64,000 nucleotides of DNA from BJ22 sp021298375. Lineage in GTDB: Bacteria; Planctomycetota; Planctomycetia; Pirellulales; Pirellulaceae. The stretch is taken from positions 59,569 to 123,568 of the forward strand of contig JBKDOL010000068.1 in the NCBI GenBank assembly GCA_046343015.1, in the 5' to 3' direction. Under the pieces are notes generated by a model. The model was not told the DNA's origin. It saw only the letters and a list, made by a program, of their open reading frames with translations, and made no database searches. Positions 8,957-17,927 of this stretch are shown piece after piece (the stretch's first letter is position 1; each line of letters opens with the position of its first letter). Position numbers and translations under genes: made by a program.

Positions 8957-11900
8957 TTATTCCAGCCAGCGCGAACCGGCAGGGGAAACAGCCACACCCC
9001 CGGGTTGGAAGAGACGCTGTTTGGGCAGGAATCGCGGCTCCAATCCGAACAGGAAACCAACGTTATCGCGGGCAAAGTCAGCGTTGACCCCAAACCGCCA
9101 GATAAATGACTCGCCGATATAGAGCAGACTGAGCGACTGGCCGATCGTTCCGGTTTCTCCGAAGTCAACTGCCGATCCCGCCCGGACACCCCATTTGTCA
9201 CTGAGGCGATAGACGGCTGAAGCGAGCAGAATGTTGCTGCTGATCGGACCTTCAATCGAGCGGTAACCCAAATAGAGATTACCAATCTCAGGCCGACTGA
9301 GATGCATGCCAAAGCTCGCTGTGCGGAGGCCTTGCGAGAAAAAGTCAAAATAGCCGTCCGAGACAAAGCTGACCCGATCGCCGACATGCCATTTGAAGTC
9401 GTAATCGAACAAACCCCAATTGGAGCCGAAATTGTCACGGTCGGCATCGGGAAACAAGACTGTTTCTGCGTCGAGTGAGATCCAGTCGATAATCCTCTCG
9501 CGCCCCGGCAACCCCCGCTTGGTCTGCCATCGCTGACGCACCCCGAATTTGGCTGCGGCCAAGTCATCGGCAATCTCCGCGCTGCCGGCTGTGACCCAAC
9601 TCTGCATACCGCGGCGAAAGGCAAAAAATCGCTCGTCATACGGTAGTGGCACGTCTCCCGGCGGAGCAATCCCGAACGTTGTCGCCGCCATTCGGTGACG
9701 GAAAGCTTCTTGAGCATCGTCGTCCAGCGGATCGTACAGCGGCAGTTGGGTAAAGCTGTCCGAGGCATTGGCGTATAAGAACTCGGTATCAAACGTAATC
9801 TTGTGAGCCAAGCCATTGACATTCCAGAGCGTACTCTGAATCGTCGGGTCAACTTTCCAGAAGGGCAAACTCGCGCGCATACCGCCCTGACCATATGTCC
9901 TCGTCAGATTGTCGCCCGACAAATCCTCTTGCCAGTAGGTAATGTCGCCGAGCAGGTATGGCGTGACTTTGACTGGCCCCAATTGCACCGGGAGATCCAA
10001 TTCATTCCGGGTCCCCATCCGGACACCGGTCGAGTTAACCTCCCAAGGCTGGAGGTTGAACGTGGCGATTTCGGCCGCGTTGAGCGGAGCCTCAGCCACT
10101 CGCAATCGTCCGTAACCAATTTGCGAATGCGAGTGCCAGACCAGTCGATTGTTGAGGAGCGGTTGGCCCAAAACGAAATGGTCAAACTTCGGCAGCCAGG
10201 AAGTCTGCGTGAAGAATTCGTTCAACTGGTAGTCGGCTATCAGGTTGTACGACTGGGTGCCGACGTTGCGCTCAAGCCAGGCTCCCGTCGTGTAGTCTTT
10301 GTCCGAGTCCCAACTGCGTTCGTAAAACTGTTCGAGAAAGTTGCGGTCGCTGAGGTAGCCAACCTCAGCCCTGAGGGCAAACCCCGGCTCGAACTGTTGA
10401 CGGTGCTGGGCCAGCCATCGACCACGACGCTCTTCTTCGGGCACCAGATTGCGGCGATCACGACCAAGGGTATCGAGACCTTCGTCGCGGATGAACCAAC
10501 TGCGAGTCATCCCAGTAGCCTGGCCGGGCAGCCCGAAGAAGCCATCGGACTGGTAGTCCCGTTCGAAGCCCAACGCCAAGCCGCGTTCGCTGAGATAGTC
10601 GACGACTCCGACCCAGCGGGAATTCTCGGGTCGCTCGCGGAAATTCAGCAACTGGTAAAGATCCCAGCCCGTGTAAACCTGATAGCCGAAGATCTGGTCG
10701 TTACCGAACCGCAGGCGATCAAGATAGAGATTCGGATCCTTGAGGCTGGCCTGAAATCGAGGCCAGTAGAACACCGGGGTGCCGGCGACGTAGACGTAGT
10801 TGCCGCGGCTGTCGACAAAGTAATCGTCCTGCAACTGCGGCTGGCCCGAGTAGGGGTCGACCAGCGGCTGGCCTGTGGTCGGATTCAGTTGCTCCGCCGC
10901 GCGCCGCTCCAAATCAATCGTCGACGACTGCAGCCAGTAACGGGGCACCCCCATGCGGCTGGAGGTGAATGCCGCTCCAATCGCCTGCATGTTGTTGGCG
11001 TCAACCTGCTGGATCACATCCGCCTTCAGTCGAACCAGACCCCGATAGCCTTCAATCGGTGTCAGCATGTCGGCATTGAGGATCGTTCCCTTCTGGTCGT
11101 TGGCACTGTAATACAATCGCTCGCAGTAAATTACCCGCGTTCCCTTGGTGAAGACGACGTTGCCTTCAAGATAAAGCTCCCAACGGGGCTCGCCATCACT
11201 CGGTGTCGTCTGCCAGGCGACAACATTGTCTGCCAGGATGACGACTTGGCTGCCGCGGTCAACTTGCATTCCCCGCAGGTTGGCAATCTCGGGACTGTTG
11301 ATGGTGACGCGACAGCCGCCAGAGCCCAGCCACAATCGTTCGGCTGGATTCTGTGGGTTATTCTGAATCTTGATGTTGAAGTCGACGGTCGAATCACGCG
11401 CGGTGATGTCAACCCGAGTCGGACCGCTGGGCGTTGGCAGGGCAGCAGAGGGGTTCCCGTTTTGGCTCGCGTTGTTTTGGCTCGCGTTGGGCAGGGAGTT
11501 GGGCTGGCCGTTGAGCTGCGGCCGAAGCAAGTCTTGAGCTTCCGGTTGCCACGCCGGTGCCGTGCCTGAATCCTGAGGGGGAGGGGGGAGCGTCTGAACC
11601 TGTCCAGTCAACGGCGAGACGAGAACCTGGGTCCCTGGCGCGGGCTCCTGAAATTGGACCTGCTGAATCGAGGCAATGTTGCCCTGCAACAGCGCCGTGC
11701 GAGCCCGTTGATAAACTCCTTCCGCAGCCGAGCCCGCTGCCGTTGCGACCGGCTCCAGCGAAACGCCGAACTGGATCTCACCGGTTGTGAACAGTCTTCC
11801 CAGCCACTGCTCATCTTCCAATCGCTGGCGACCCGCTCCGGGCTCGCTGCCGGAGCCGGCCGGAGTTGCTCCCTCAGGCAAGGCGAGTCGAACACCTCCC

Positions 11901-12268
11901 TCGAGGTAAATGATCACCTTTCGCTCGGCAACCGCCGGGTCCCGAACCGTATCGATAAACAAAACGGCTTCCTGAGCAGAGGCCTCGAGCGTCCCTTGCC
12001 GCAACTGCAGGGGACCGGTGAGGTGAACCACTTGAAAACCACCCTCACTCCAGGTCTCTCCACTCGCTGCCGCGAGGGAAATCGAATGAACTTCGTCCGG
12101 TGGACTGAAGACGACTTCCTGCGCGAGGCAAACCTGAACGTTCGAGTTGCAGGCGCCGGCCAGAGCCAAACATAAAGTTCCCAGCAGCAGCGCGCAGCAC
12201 CAGCGTCCCGCGCTTCGCCAAGCGCTGTTCCAGAGGTTCGCGGAATCAAGCGACGATCTTTGCTTCAA
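8957..12268 (-). CDS. lptD: LptD/OstA-like LPS-assembly outer-membrane protein
   Basis: A large exported protein of about 1,103 residues, longer than proteobacterial LptD (about 780). The signal sequence (WCCALLLGTLCLALAGA) is followed by a low-complexity Pro/Gln/Asn segment, then an OstA-type beta-jellyroll region (about 310-450: GCRVTINSPEIANLRG, WELYLEGNVVFTKGTRVIYCERLYY), then a long Tyr/Trp/Phe-rich barrel with GTPVFYWPRF as the boundary motif. It should insert LPS into the outer membrane, supporting a Gram-negative-type envelope. No early ATG exists; I favour TTG at 12268 because GAGGA lies ten bases upstream and a good signal peptide follows. A TTG at 12373 would add 35 residues. Confidence 0.85.
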   Translation of the reverse strand: MKQRSSLDSANLWNSAWRSAGRWCCALLLGTLCLALAGACNSNVQVCLAQEVVFSPPDEVHSISLAAASGETWSEGGFQVVHLTGPLQLRQGTLEASAQEAVLFIDTVRDPAVAERKVIIYLEGGVRLALPEGATPAGSGSEPGAGRQRLEDEQWLGRLFTTGEIQFGVSLEPVATAAGSAAEGVYQRARTALLQGNIASIQQVQFQEPAPGTQVLVSPLTGQVQTLPPPPQDSGTAPAWQPEAQDLLRPQLNGQPNSLPNASQNNASQNGNPSAALPTPSGPTRVDITARDSTVDFNIKIQNNPQNPAERLWLGSGGCRVTINSPEIANLRGMQVDRGSQVVILADNVVAWQTTPSDGEPRWELYLEGNVVFTKGTRVIYCERLYYSANDQKGTILNADMLTPIEGYRGLVRLKADVIQQVDANNMQAIGAAFTSSRMGVPRYWLQSSTIDLERRAAEQLNPTTGQPLVDPYSGQPQLQDDYFVDSRGNYVYVAGTPVFYWPRFQASLKDPNLYLDRLRFGNDQIFGYQVYTGWDLYQLLNFRERPENSRWVGVVDYLSERGLALGFERDYQSDGFFGLPGQATGMTRSWFIRDEGLDTLGRDRRNLVPEEERRGRWLAQHRQQFEPGFALRAEVGYLSDRNFLEQFYERSWDSDKDYTTGAWLERNVGTQSYNLIADYQLNEFFTQTSWLPKFDHFVLGQPLLNNRLVWHSHSQIGYGRLRVAEAPLNAAEIATFNLQPWEVNSTGVRMGTRNELDLPVQLGPVKVTPYLLGDITYWQEDLSGDNLTRTYGQGGMRASLPFWKVDPTIQSTLWNVNGLAHKITFDTEFLYANASDSFTQLPLYDPLDDDAQEAFRHRMAATTFGIAPPGDVPLPYDERFFAFRRGMQSWVTAGSAEIADDLAAAKFGVRQRWQTKRGLPGRERIIDWISLDAETVLFPDADRDNFGSNWGLFDYDFKWHVGDRVSFVSDGYFDFFSQGLRTASFGMHLSRPEIGNLYLGYRSIEGPISSNILLASAVYRLSDKWGVRAGSAVDFGETGTIGQSLSLLYIGESFIWRFGVNADFARDNVGFLFGLEPRFLPKQRLFQPGGVAVSPAGSRWLE

Positions 12269-12605
12269 GTCGCCGGGGTCCTCAAGTCGATACCGATACA
12301 GCCAAACTCTGCGCGCAGTCCGAGCGGCAGAAAAATGCTGGCGAAGTATAGGAACCGCGCCGAACGGCAACAAGCTGAGAATTCACCGGCAACTCGGCTG
12401 ACTGCTAGCAGCAAAGCGGCTCCCTTGGGCGGGTTACTTTGGCAGAGTCGCGGAACGCGGAACGCGCCCGAGCAGGGCGCAGCGGAACGCGCCCGAGCAG
12501 GGCGCTGCGGAAGCCCGCCGAGGTCGCTACCCGGCAGGCGGAAGCTGTCCAGATGGTCTGTCAAGAGCGAACATCTGGCGGAATGGGGCGGTTTGAGATT
12601 TGGCT
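12269..12605. other. Gap with a two-copy 25-bp repeat
   Basis: A 337-base region between pckA and lptD, both on the minus strand. It should contain the lptD promoter; TATACT-like sequence near 12345 is a weak candidate. It also holds the repeat at 12457-12506. Confidence 0.4.
12457..12506. repeat. Tandem repeat, 2 x 25 bp
   Basis: The unit GCGGAACGCGCCCGAGCAGG plus five more bases occurs at 12457-12481 and again from 12482, nearly perfect and head to tail. It is non-coding and very G+C-rich. Confidence 0.9.
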
Positions 12606-14201
12606 TTAAACGCGCGGGCCCGCGGCTGCGATCTCAGGATGGCTCGAACGGTTGTACTTCTCGAAGTTGCCGTGAAACTGCTGCGCCAGGCGGCGGGCCG
12701 TCTCGTCGTAGGCCGAGGTTTCCGCCCAAGTATTCCGCGGATTCAAAATTCCGGTGGGGACATGGTTGCAGCTCTTCGGTATCGCCAGGCCGAAAACGGA
12801 GTCGGACTCGAACTCTGCCCGGGAGAGCGAGCCATCGTGGATCGCATCGATGATCGCCCGGGTGTACTTGAGGCTGATTCGGGAGCCGACTCCGGCGGGT
12901 CCCCCGGTCCAGCCGGTGTTCACCAGCCAGGCATGGGAGCCGTGCTCCTGCATTTTTGCGGCCAACATCTCGGCATACTTGGTCGGGTGCCACACCAGGA
13001 ACGCGGCTCCGAAGCAAGCGGAGAAAGTCGTTTGCGGGGTAGTCACGCCCATCTCGGTGCCAGCGACTTTGGCAGTGTAACCACTGATGAAATGGTACAT
13101 CGCCTGCGCCGAGGTCAGCTTGCTGACCGGAGGCAACACGCCAAACGCATCGCAAGTGAGCAGAATGATATTCTTGGGATGCCCGCCCAAACAGGGAATC
13201 TTCGCGTTTTCTATGTATTCGATCGGATAGGAGCAACGCGTGTTTTGAGTCAAGGCGTCGCTTTCGTAGTTCACAATCCGGGTGGTCGCATCCTGAACCG
13301 TGTTTTCCAGAATCGCTCCGAACCGGATCGCCCGAAAAATTTCCGGCTCCTTGTCTTCGCTCAATCCTATGCACTTGGCGTAGCAGCCACCCTCGATGTT
13401 AAAAACCCCCTGGGGCGACCAGCAATGCTCGTCATCCCCGATCAAATGGCGACGGGGATCAGCCGAGAGCGTCGTCTTGCCGGTGCCCGAGAGTCCGAAG
13501 AACAGCGACACATCGCCGGCGTGCCCCTCATTTGCCGAGCAGTGCATGGAGAGCACGCCCCGCTTGGGCATCAGGTAATTCATGATCGTGAACACGCCCT
13601 TCTTCATCTCGCCGGCGTATTCCGTGCCGAGAATCACCATTTCGCCACTGTCGAAGTTCAGGGCGACACTCGTTTCGGAACTCACGCCCGGGATCGAGCG
13701 ATCTGCCTGAGCCTGCCCCGCGTTGTAGATCACGTAGTCCGGTTGCCCAAAGTTCCGCAGTTCCTCTTCGGTCGGACGGATCAGCATGTTGTGCATAAAC
13801 AGGGCATGGTAAGCCCGGCTGCAGACGATGCGGATCTTCAGCCGCGTCGCGGGGTCCCACCCGGCAAATGCATCCACGACATAGAGGTGTTCGCACTCAT
13901 CCAGAAAGGAAACCGCCTGCTTGCGGAGAGCGGCAAACGAATCGGCGCTGAGCGCCACGTTGACATCCCCCCACCAAACGTCGTCGTGGACGGAAGGTTG
14001 GTCGACGATCCGCTTGTCTTTGGGGCTGCGACCCGTCTTGGCGCCGGAGAGCGCGGCAATTGCCCCTGAGGACGTGATCAACGCCTCGTCAAAGCGAACC
14101 GCCTCCTCGTACAGACGAGCCGGCGTGGCATTACGCAAAACGCCCTCGGGGAAGTGGTTTCGGGCAATCGCGGCAGTCGTGGAACTGGTAGCTGTGGGCA
14201 T
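12606..14201 (-). CDS. pckA: Phosphoenolpyruvate carboxykinase (ATP)
   Basis: Converts oxaloacetate and ATP to phosphoenolpyruvate and CO2, the first committed step of gluconeogenesis. The 531-residue length is normal for the ATP enzyme. Seen in order: GAKTGRSPKDKRIV (substrate-binding Arg) near 55, the kinase-1a P-loop GLSGTGKTTLS near 240, DDEHCW just after (kinase-2/metal), GGCYAKCIGLSEDKEPEIF, and NTGWTGGPAGVGSRISLKYTR. GTP-type signatures are absent. It is divergent from prpB-prpC across a 1-kb repeat-filled gap; propionate-derived pyruvate and C4 acids would feed this enzyme, so shared control is plausible but unproven. Confidence 0.96.
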   Translation of the reverse strand: MPTATSSTTAAIARNHFPEGVLRNATPARLYEEAVRFDEALITSSGAIAALSGAKTGRSPKDKRIVDQPSVHDDVWWGDVNVALSADSFAALRKQAVSFLDECEHLYVVDAFAGWDPATRLKIRIVCSRAYHALFMHNMLIRPTEEELRNFGQPDYVIYNAGQAQADRSIPGVSSETSVALNFDSGEMVILGTEYAGEMKKGVFTIMNYLMPKRGVLSMHCSANEGHAGDVSLFFGLSGTGKTTLSADPRRHLIGDDEHCWSPQGVFNIEGGCYAKCIGLSEDKEPEIFRAIRFGAILENTVQDATTRIVNYESDALTQNTRCSYPIEYIENAKIPCLGGHPKNIILLTCDAFGVLPPVSKLTSAQAMYHFISGYTAKVAGTEMGVTTPQTTFSACFGAAFLVWHPTKYAEMLAAKMQEHGSHAWLVNTGWTGGPAGVGSRISLKYTRAIIDAIHDGSLSRAEFESDSVFGLAIPKSCNHVPTGILNPRNTWAETSAYDETARRLAQQFHGNFEKYNRSSHPEIAAAGPRV

Positions 14202-14429
14202 ACAGAGCGCTCTGGCAAAAAGGGGTCGTGACAGAGAGTGAACGGGCGGACCCTGCGGGACGAACCCCTAAGTTAACCGCTACAGGCCTTTTTTGTAAGG
14301 CGAAAGCCGACCCCGCAGTTGGCCAATTAAAGCCAGATTTCCGCTGCTACATCCGCTCAGCCTCGGGCCGAACAGCTTCCCGATAAGCGGACTCGGGGCC
14401 GGCCTGTAACCGCTGCCAGGTGAACCGAC

Positions 14430-14609
14430 TTCACAAGGCCCATTTTCACTGGGCCCATCTTCACAAGGCCCATCTTCACAAGGCCCATCTTCACAAGGCC
14501 CATCTTCACAAGGCCCATCTTCACAAGGCCCATCTTCACAAGGCCCATCTTCACAAGGCCCATTTTCACAGGGCCCATTTTCACAGGGCCCATTTTCACA
14601 GGGCCCGAC
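14430..14609. repeat. Minisatellite, 12 x 15 bp
   Basis: Twelve head-to-tail copies of TTCACAAGGCCCATC. Copies 3-8 are identical. The outer copies carry single changes (for example TTCACTGGGCCCATC at 14445 and TTCACAGGGCCCATT at 14565 and 14580), and a degenerate thirteenth copy starts at 14610. Edges decayed and centre homogeneous is the pattern expected from slippage or unequal exchange. Read as codons the plus strand would give AHLHK units, but I do not treat it as coding. Confidence 0.97.
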
Positions 14610-14839
14610 TTCACGAGGCCGACTTGAAAAGGCTCAATCCCGAAAAGGCAATTCCGATTTGCCGGCCAGACGGCACGACAAGAAAATCAAGGCAATCCAA
14701 GCCCAGCAAAACAAGTTGGCCCAAACCGTCGGGAATTGGACTGGCTCAGCCCCACCTTCGCTCTCTGTCTCCCTTTCCGGCCCCGCCTCGTTTGGCCCCC
14801 GCAGCCGCCAGACAGTACCTTCTAGCCGGTACCCTTCAG

Positions 14840-15092
14840 CCTGTCCAATCGTCCTTTCTTCAGCCTGTCCAATCGTCCTGTCCAATCGTCCGATCGTGGC
14901 CTGTCCAATCTCGGGCTTTTGCCTGTCCAATCTCGGGGTAGTGGCCTGTCCAGTTTCGTGCCCGGAGGTCGTTGCCTGTCCATTTTCGGAGGTTCGTTGC
15001 CGGTTCGTGGCCTGCCGGTTCGTGGCCTGTCCAATCTCGGGCGGGGTTCATGGCCTGTCCAATCTCGGGCGGGGTTCGTGGCCTGTCCAATC
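14840..15092. repeat. Array of CCTGTCCAATC motifs
   Basis: The 8-mer CCTGTCCA occurs ten times within 253 bases (starts 14840, 14864, 14877, 14900, 14922, 14945, 14975, 15026, 15054, 15082), most often extended to CCTGTCCAATC. Spacing is irregular (13-51 bp) except for two perfect-but-one 28-bp units at 15024-15051 and 15052-15079. The last copy ends 107 bases before the prpB start. A separate degenerate copy lies near 15011. Confidence 0.93.
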
Positions 15093-15199
15093 TGGCGGGG
15101 GTGATTCTTGGGGGTGGGCTGGCAGTGGAGCGGTTTTCCCCGATAATCTGGTTTTTGGGGCAGCGGTCGCCCTCATTTCTCTTTTTTCAAGCTTTCGCA

Positions 15200-16096
15200 A
15201 TGTCGAACAATTTGCGGCCTGATTCGGCCGGGTCCCGACTCTGGAATGCCCTGGAAACAGAAAAGCCTCTGCAGGTAGTCGGTGCAATCAACGCACTCTC
15301 GGCACTGATGGCTGAGCAGGCTGGTTTTCGGGCGTTGTACCTCTCGGGCGCGGGCGTCGCCAACGCCTCCTGGGGGTTGCCGGATTTGGGCATGACCTCG
15401 CTGACCGATGTGGCGGCCGACATCCAGCGGTTGGCCAGCGTCACCCAGCTTCCGCTACTGGTCGATGCCGATACGGGATGGGGACACGCATTCAACGTTG
15501 CCCGAACCACCCGTACGTTTATTGCCGCCGGCGCGGCAGGCATGCACCTGGAAGACCAGCAAAACGCCAAGCGATGTGGACACCGCCCGGGGAAGGCGCT
15601 CGTCGAAACAGAAGAGATGTGCGATCGCATCAAGGCTGCGGTCGACGCCCGCACCGATCCGAAATTCGTGGTCATGGCCCGCACGGATGCCTTGGCCAGC
15701 GAGGGCCTCGAGGCTTCGCTCGACCGCTGCCGAAACTATCTCGCTGCCGGCGCGGACATGATCTTTGCGGAAGCAGTCCGCACGCCCGAACAGTATCAGC
15801 GATTTGCGGCCGAACTTTCCGCTCCGGTGCTGGCGAACATGACGGAGTTTGGCCAAAGCCCGCTCTTGACCGCCAGCCAACTGGGGGAACTTGGCATCCG
15901 CCTGGTGCTTTATCCCTTGAGTGCCTTCCGCGCAATGAATGCTGCGGCCGAAAAGGTCTATCGCGAAATTCGCGCCAAAGGAACTCAACAGGCACTCCTC
16001 GGTGAGATGCAAACCCGCGATCGGCTCTACGAAATCATCCACTATCATCAGTACGAACAGACCCTTGACCGGCTCCTCGGAAAGGAACGCTCATGA
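15200..16096 (+). CDS. prpB: 2-methylisocitrate lyase
   Basis: Cleaves 2-methylisocitrate to pyruvate and succinate, the last step of the methylcitrate cycle of propionate degradation. The protein is 298 residues. Isocitrate-lyase-superfamily motifs are clear: LYLSGAGVANASWGLPDLGMTS near 45-65, LLVDADTGWG near 87 (metal-binding Asp), MHLEDQQNAKRCGHRPGK near 115 (the KRCGH catalytic motif with its Cys), and MARTDA near 155. The start at MSNNLRPDSAG fits the family; no good ribosome site precedes it. It overlaps prpC by the 4-base ATGA, so translation is coupled. Confidence 0.95.
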   Translation: MSNNLRPDSAGSRLWNALETEKPLQVVGAINALSALMAEQAGFRALYLSGAGVANASWGLPDLGMTSLTDVAADIQRLASVTQLPLLVDADTGWGHAFNVARTTRTFIAAGAAGMHLEDQQNAKRCGHRPGKALVETEEMCDRIKAAVDARTDPKFVVMARTDALASEGLEASLDRCRNYLAAGADMIFAEAVRTPEQYQRFAAELSAPVLANMTEFGQSPLLTASQLGELGIRLVLYPLSAFRAMNAAAEKVYREIRAKGTQQALLGEMQTRDRLYEIIHYHQYEQTLDRLLGKERS

Positions 16097-17244
16097 ACTC
16101 GACAGCCGCCACTGCTGAAACCGCCAAGAAACCCCAGAAGACCGGAGGCTTGGCTGGAGTTACCGCTGGCCAAACTGCAATCTGCACCGTGGGCAAGGAG
16201 GGAAAAGGCCTGACCTACCGCGGCTATTCCATCGAAGACCTCGCCAGCAAGGCGAATTTCGAGGAGGTCGCGCATCTGCTCCTGATTGGGCACTTGCCCA
16301 CGCGACGAGAGTTGTCCGAGTTCACCCAGCGAATCGTCAGTCAGCGCGACCTTCCCGAGGCTTTGCTGGCGACACTGCGTTCAATCCCCGCCGCCGCCCA
16401 CCCGATGGATGTCTTACGGACCGGTTGCAGCCTGCTCGGTTGCCTCGAACCGGAGCGAGATTTTTCCGAGCAACTGGACAAGGCGGTCCGTCTGCTGGGC
16501 GCATTCCCCTCAATGCTGACCTATTGGCACCGCTACTGCCTCGACGGGACCAAAATCAACTTCCAGTCCAGCCAGTCGTCGATCGCCGGCTACTTTCTGG
16601 AAAAACTGACGGGCAAGAAACCGGATGCCCTGCATGTCCGCGCCATGGACTCTTCGCTAACCCTGTATGCCGAGCATGAATTCAATGCCTCGACCTTCAC
16701 CGCCCGGGTTTGCGCGGCAACCCTGAGCGACTTCTACTCCACCATCACCGGCGGAATCGGAACCCTTCGCGGTCCGCTCCACGGCGGCGCCAATGAAATG
16801 GCGATGGAGTTGATTGAACAATTCTCAACTCCCGACTCGGCTGAAGCCGGGTTAATGGAGATGCTCCAGCAGAAAAAGCTGATCATGGGTTTCGGCCACC
16901 GCGTATACAGCGTTTCCGATCCGCGGAACAACGTGATCAAAGAGTGGGCCCGGCAACTCGCCGAACAAACCGGTGACCGGGTTTTGTATCCCGTCTCCGA
17001 GCGAATCGAAGCGGTCATGTGGCGGGAAAAGAAACTCTTCCCCAATCTCGATTTCTACAGCGCCTCGGCGTACCACTTCATGGGAATCCCAACCCCCATG
17101 TTCACGCCGATTTTTGTTCTGGCCCGGACTGCTGGCTGGGCCGCGCACGTCTTTGAACAGCGGGCCAACAACAAATTGATTCGCCCCAGCGCCGACTACA
17201 TTGGCCCCGAACCACTCGCCTTTGTTCCACTGGACCAGCGTTAA
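16093..17244 (+). CDS. prpC: 2-methylcitrate synthase / citrate synthase
   Basis: A 383-residue citrate-synthase-family enzyme, placed in the methylcitrate cycle by its ATGA overlap with prpB. It condenses propionyl-CoA (and possibly acetyl-CoA) with oxaloacetate. Active-site regions are visible: LYAEHEFNASTFTARV (first catalytic His), GPLHGGANE (second His), and MGFGHRVYSVSDPR (substrate binding). HVFEQRANNKLIRPSADYIGP near the end is typical. The short length and lack of an N-terminal allosteric domain fit PrpC or type I citrate synthase. prpD is not adjacent, so methylcitrate dehydratase must be elsewhere or replaced by an aconitase-type enzyme. Confidence 0.92.
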   Translation: MNSTAATAETAKKPQKTGGLAGVTAGQTAICTVGKEGKGLTYRGYSIEDLASKANFEEVAHLLLIGHLPTRRELSEFTQRIVSQRDLPEALLATLRSIPAAAHPMDVLRTGCSLLGCLEPERDFSEQLDKAVRLLGAFPSMLTYWHRYCLDGTKINFQSSQSSIAGYFLEKLTGKKPDALHVRAMDSSLTLYAEHEFNASTFTARVCAATLSDFYSTITGGIGTLRGPLHGGANEMAMELIEQFSTPDSAEAGLMEMLQQKKLIMGFGHRVYSVSDPRNNVIKEWARQLAEQTGDRVLYPVSERIEAVMWREKKLFPNLDFYSASAYHFMGIPTPMFTPIFVLARTAGWAAHVFEQRANNKLIRPSADYIGPEPLAFVPLDQR

Positions 17245-17304
17245 GCCGGCAACTGGCTCTGGACGCTCGGTCTGGGGAATTTCCGGTTGGGCTGGGGGAC
17301 CGGC

Positions 17305-17691
17305 TCAAGCCGCCCGGCGGGAGGTCGCATCCGCTTCGAGATTCAGGCTCGTGTTGAGTTGAGACGGAGCCCGATCGGCTGCGCGCTCGTCGCCGCAAGC
17401 TTCTCCCACGAGGGGAAATCGGGCGAACTGTGCGCCGGAGCGAAATTGAATCAGTTCCGGGGTCTGAAGCAACCATTCCACCGACCAATCGCCCGCCTGC
17501 CAACGGACGCCGACGAAACTCCCGGCCCGCAACAGGAATGACTGCTGAATAGCCCCCAACTCCAACCCCGGAAGTTGCTCGGCGAGGATTCGACCAGCCT
17601 GTCGCTGGGCGTGCAAAAGTTTGTTGGCGAAGGAATCCACGGGACATCTCGGCGAGAAAGAAGGGCCCTGCAGCTTGGGAATCCTGCTCAT
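17305..17691 (-). CDS. Small hypothetical protein
   Basis: A 128-residue open frame in the gap after prpC, on the opposite strand. The middle part (GLELGAIQQSFLLRAGSFVG, then VRWQAGDWSVEWLL) has the alternating hydrophobic pattern of a real beta-rich domain, while the C-terminal 25 residues look unstructured. No domain is recognised. No ribosome binding site precedes the ATG at 17691. It could be a genuine planctomycete-specific gene or a chance frame. Confidence 0.4.
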   Translation of the reverse strand: MSRIPKLQGPSFSPRCPVDSFANKLLHAQRQAGRILAEQLPGLELGAIQQSFLLRAGSFVGVRWQAGDWSVEWLLQTPELIQFRSGAQFARFPLVGEACGDERAADRAPSQLNTSLNLEADATSRRAA

Positions 17692-17927
17692 GAATTCTGT
17701 TCATGAATCCTGTTGCGGGCTGACGCGTTTCACCAGCGAGACAGAGTTCGCGAGGCGACCCCTTCTTTCATCGGCAACGCACCTTCACTGGCAAGCTCAC
17801 TGGCCTTACGCCCCGCAGAGTCGCCCGCAATTCACCCAGGTTAAGGCGGCCTCGCGCCTCCAGCCCCAAGCAGACTGGCACGCTAGCTTGGGACAGCAGG
17901 CAGTTCGCGTTTGTGGCCGAACCGGAG

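Larger units (their letters stand above)
14202..15199. other. 1-kb divergent regulatory gap with two repeat arrays
   Basis: Separates pckA (minus) from prpB (plus). It contains a 12 x 15-bp tandem array at 14430-14609 and a second, unrelated motif array at 14840-15092. Open frames crossing it arise because the repeat unit has a stop in only one of six frames. No regulator gene lies here, unlike many prp loci. Confidence 0.6.

Noticed and set aside
14357..14614. Minus-strand open frame of MGLVK repeats
   Set aside because: Same cause: repeat-made frame, no start signal, low complexity.
14420..14941. Plus-strand open frame of AHLHK repeats starting with GTG
   Set aside because: The 15-bp unit leaves five of six frames open, there is no ribosome binding site, and the frame runs on into the unrelated CCTGTCCA array with no domain. 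A pentapeptide-repeat protein would keep a regular hydrophobic core to the end.
14840..15092. CRISPR-like array
   Set aside because: The shared core is only 8-11 bp, spacing runs from 13 to 51 bp, and no cas genes are present; the 15-bp array at 14430 has no spacers at all.
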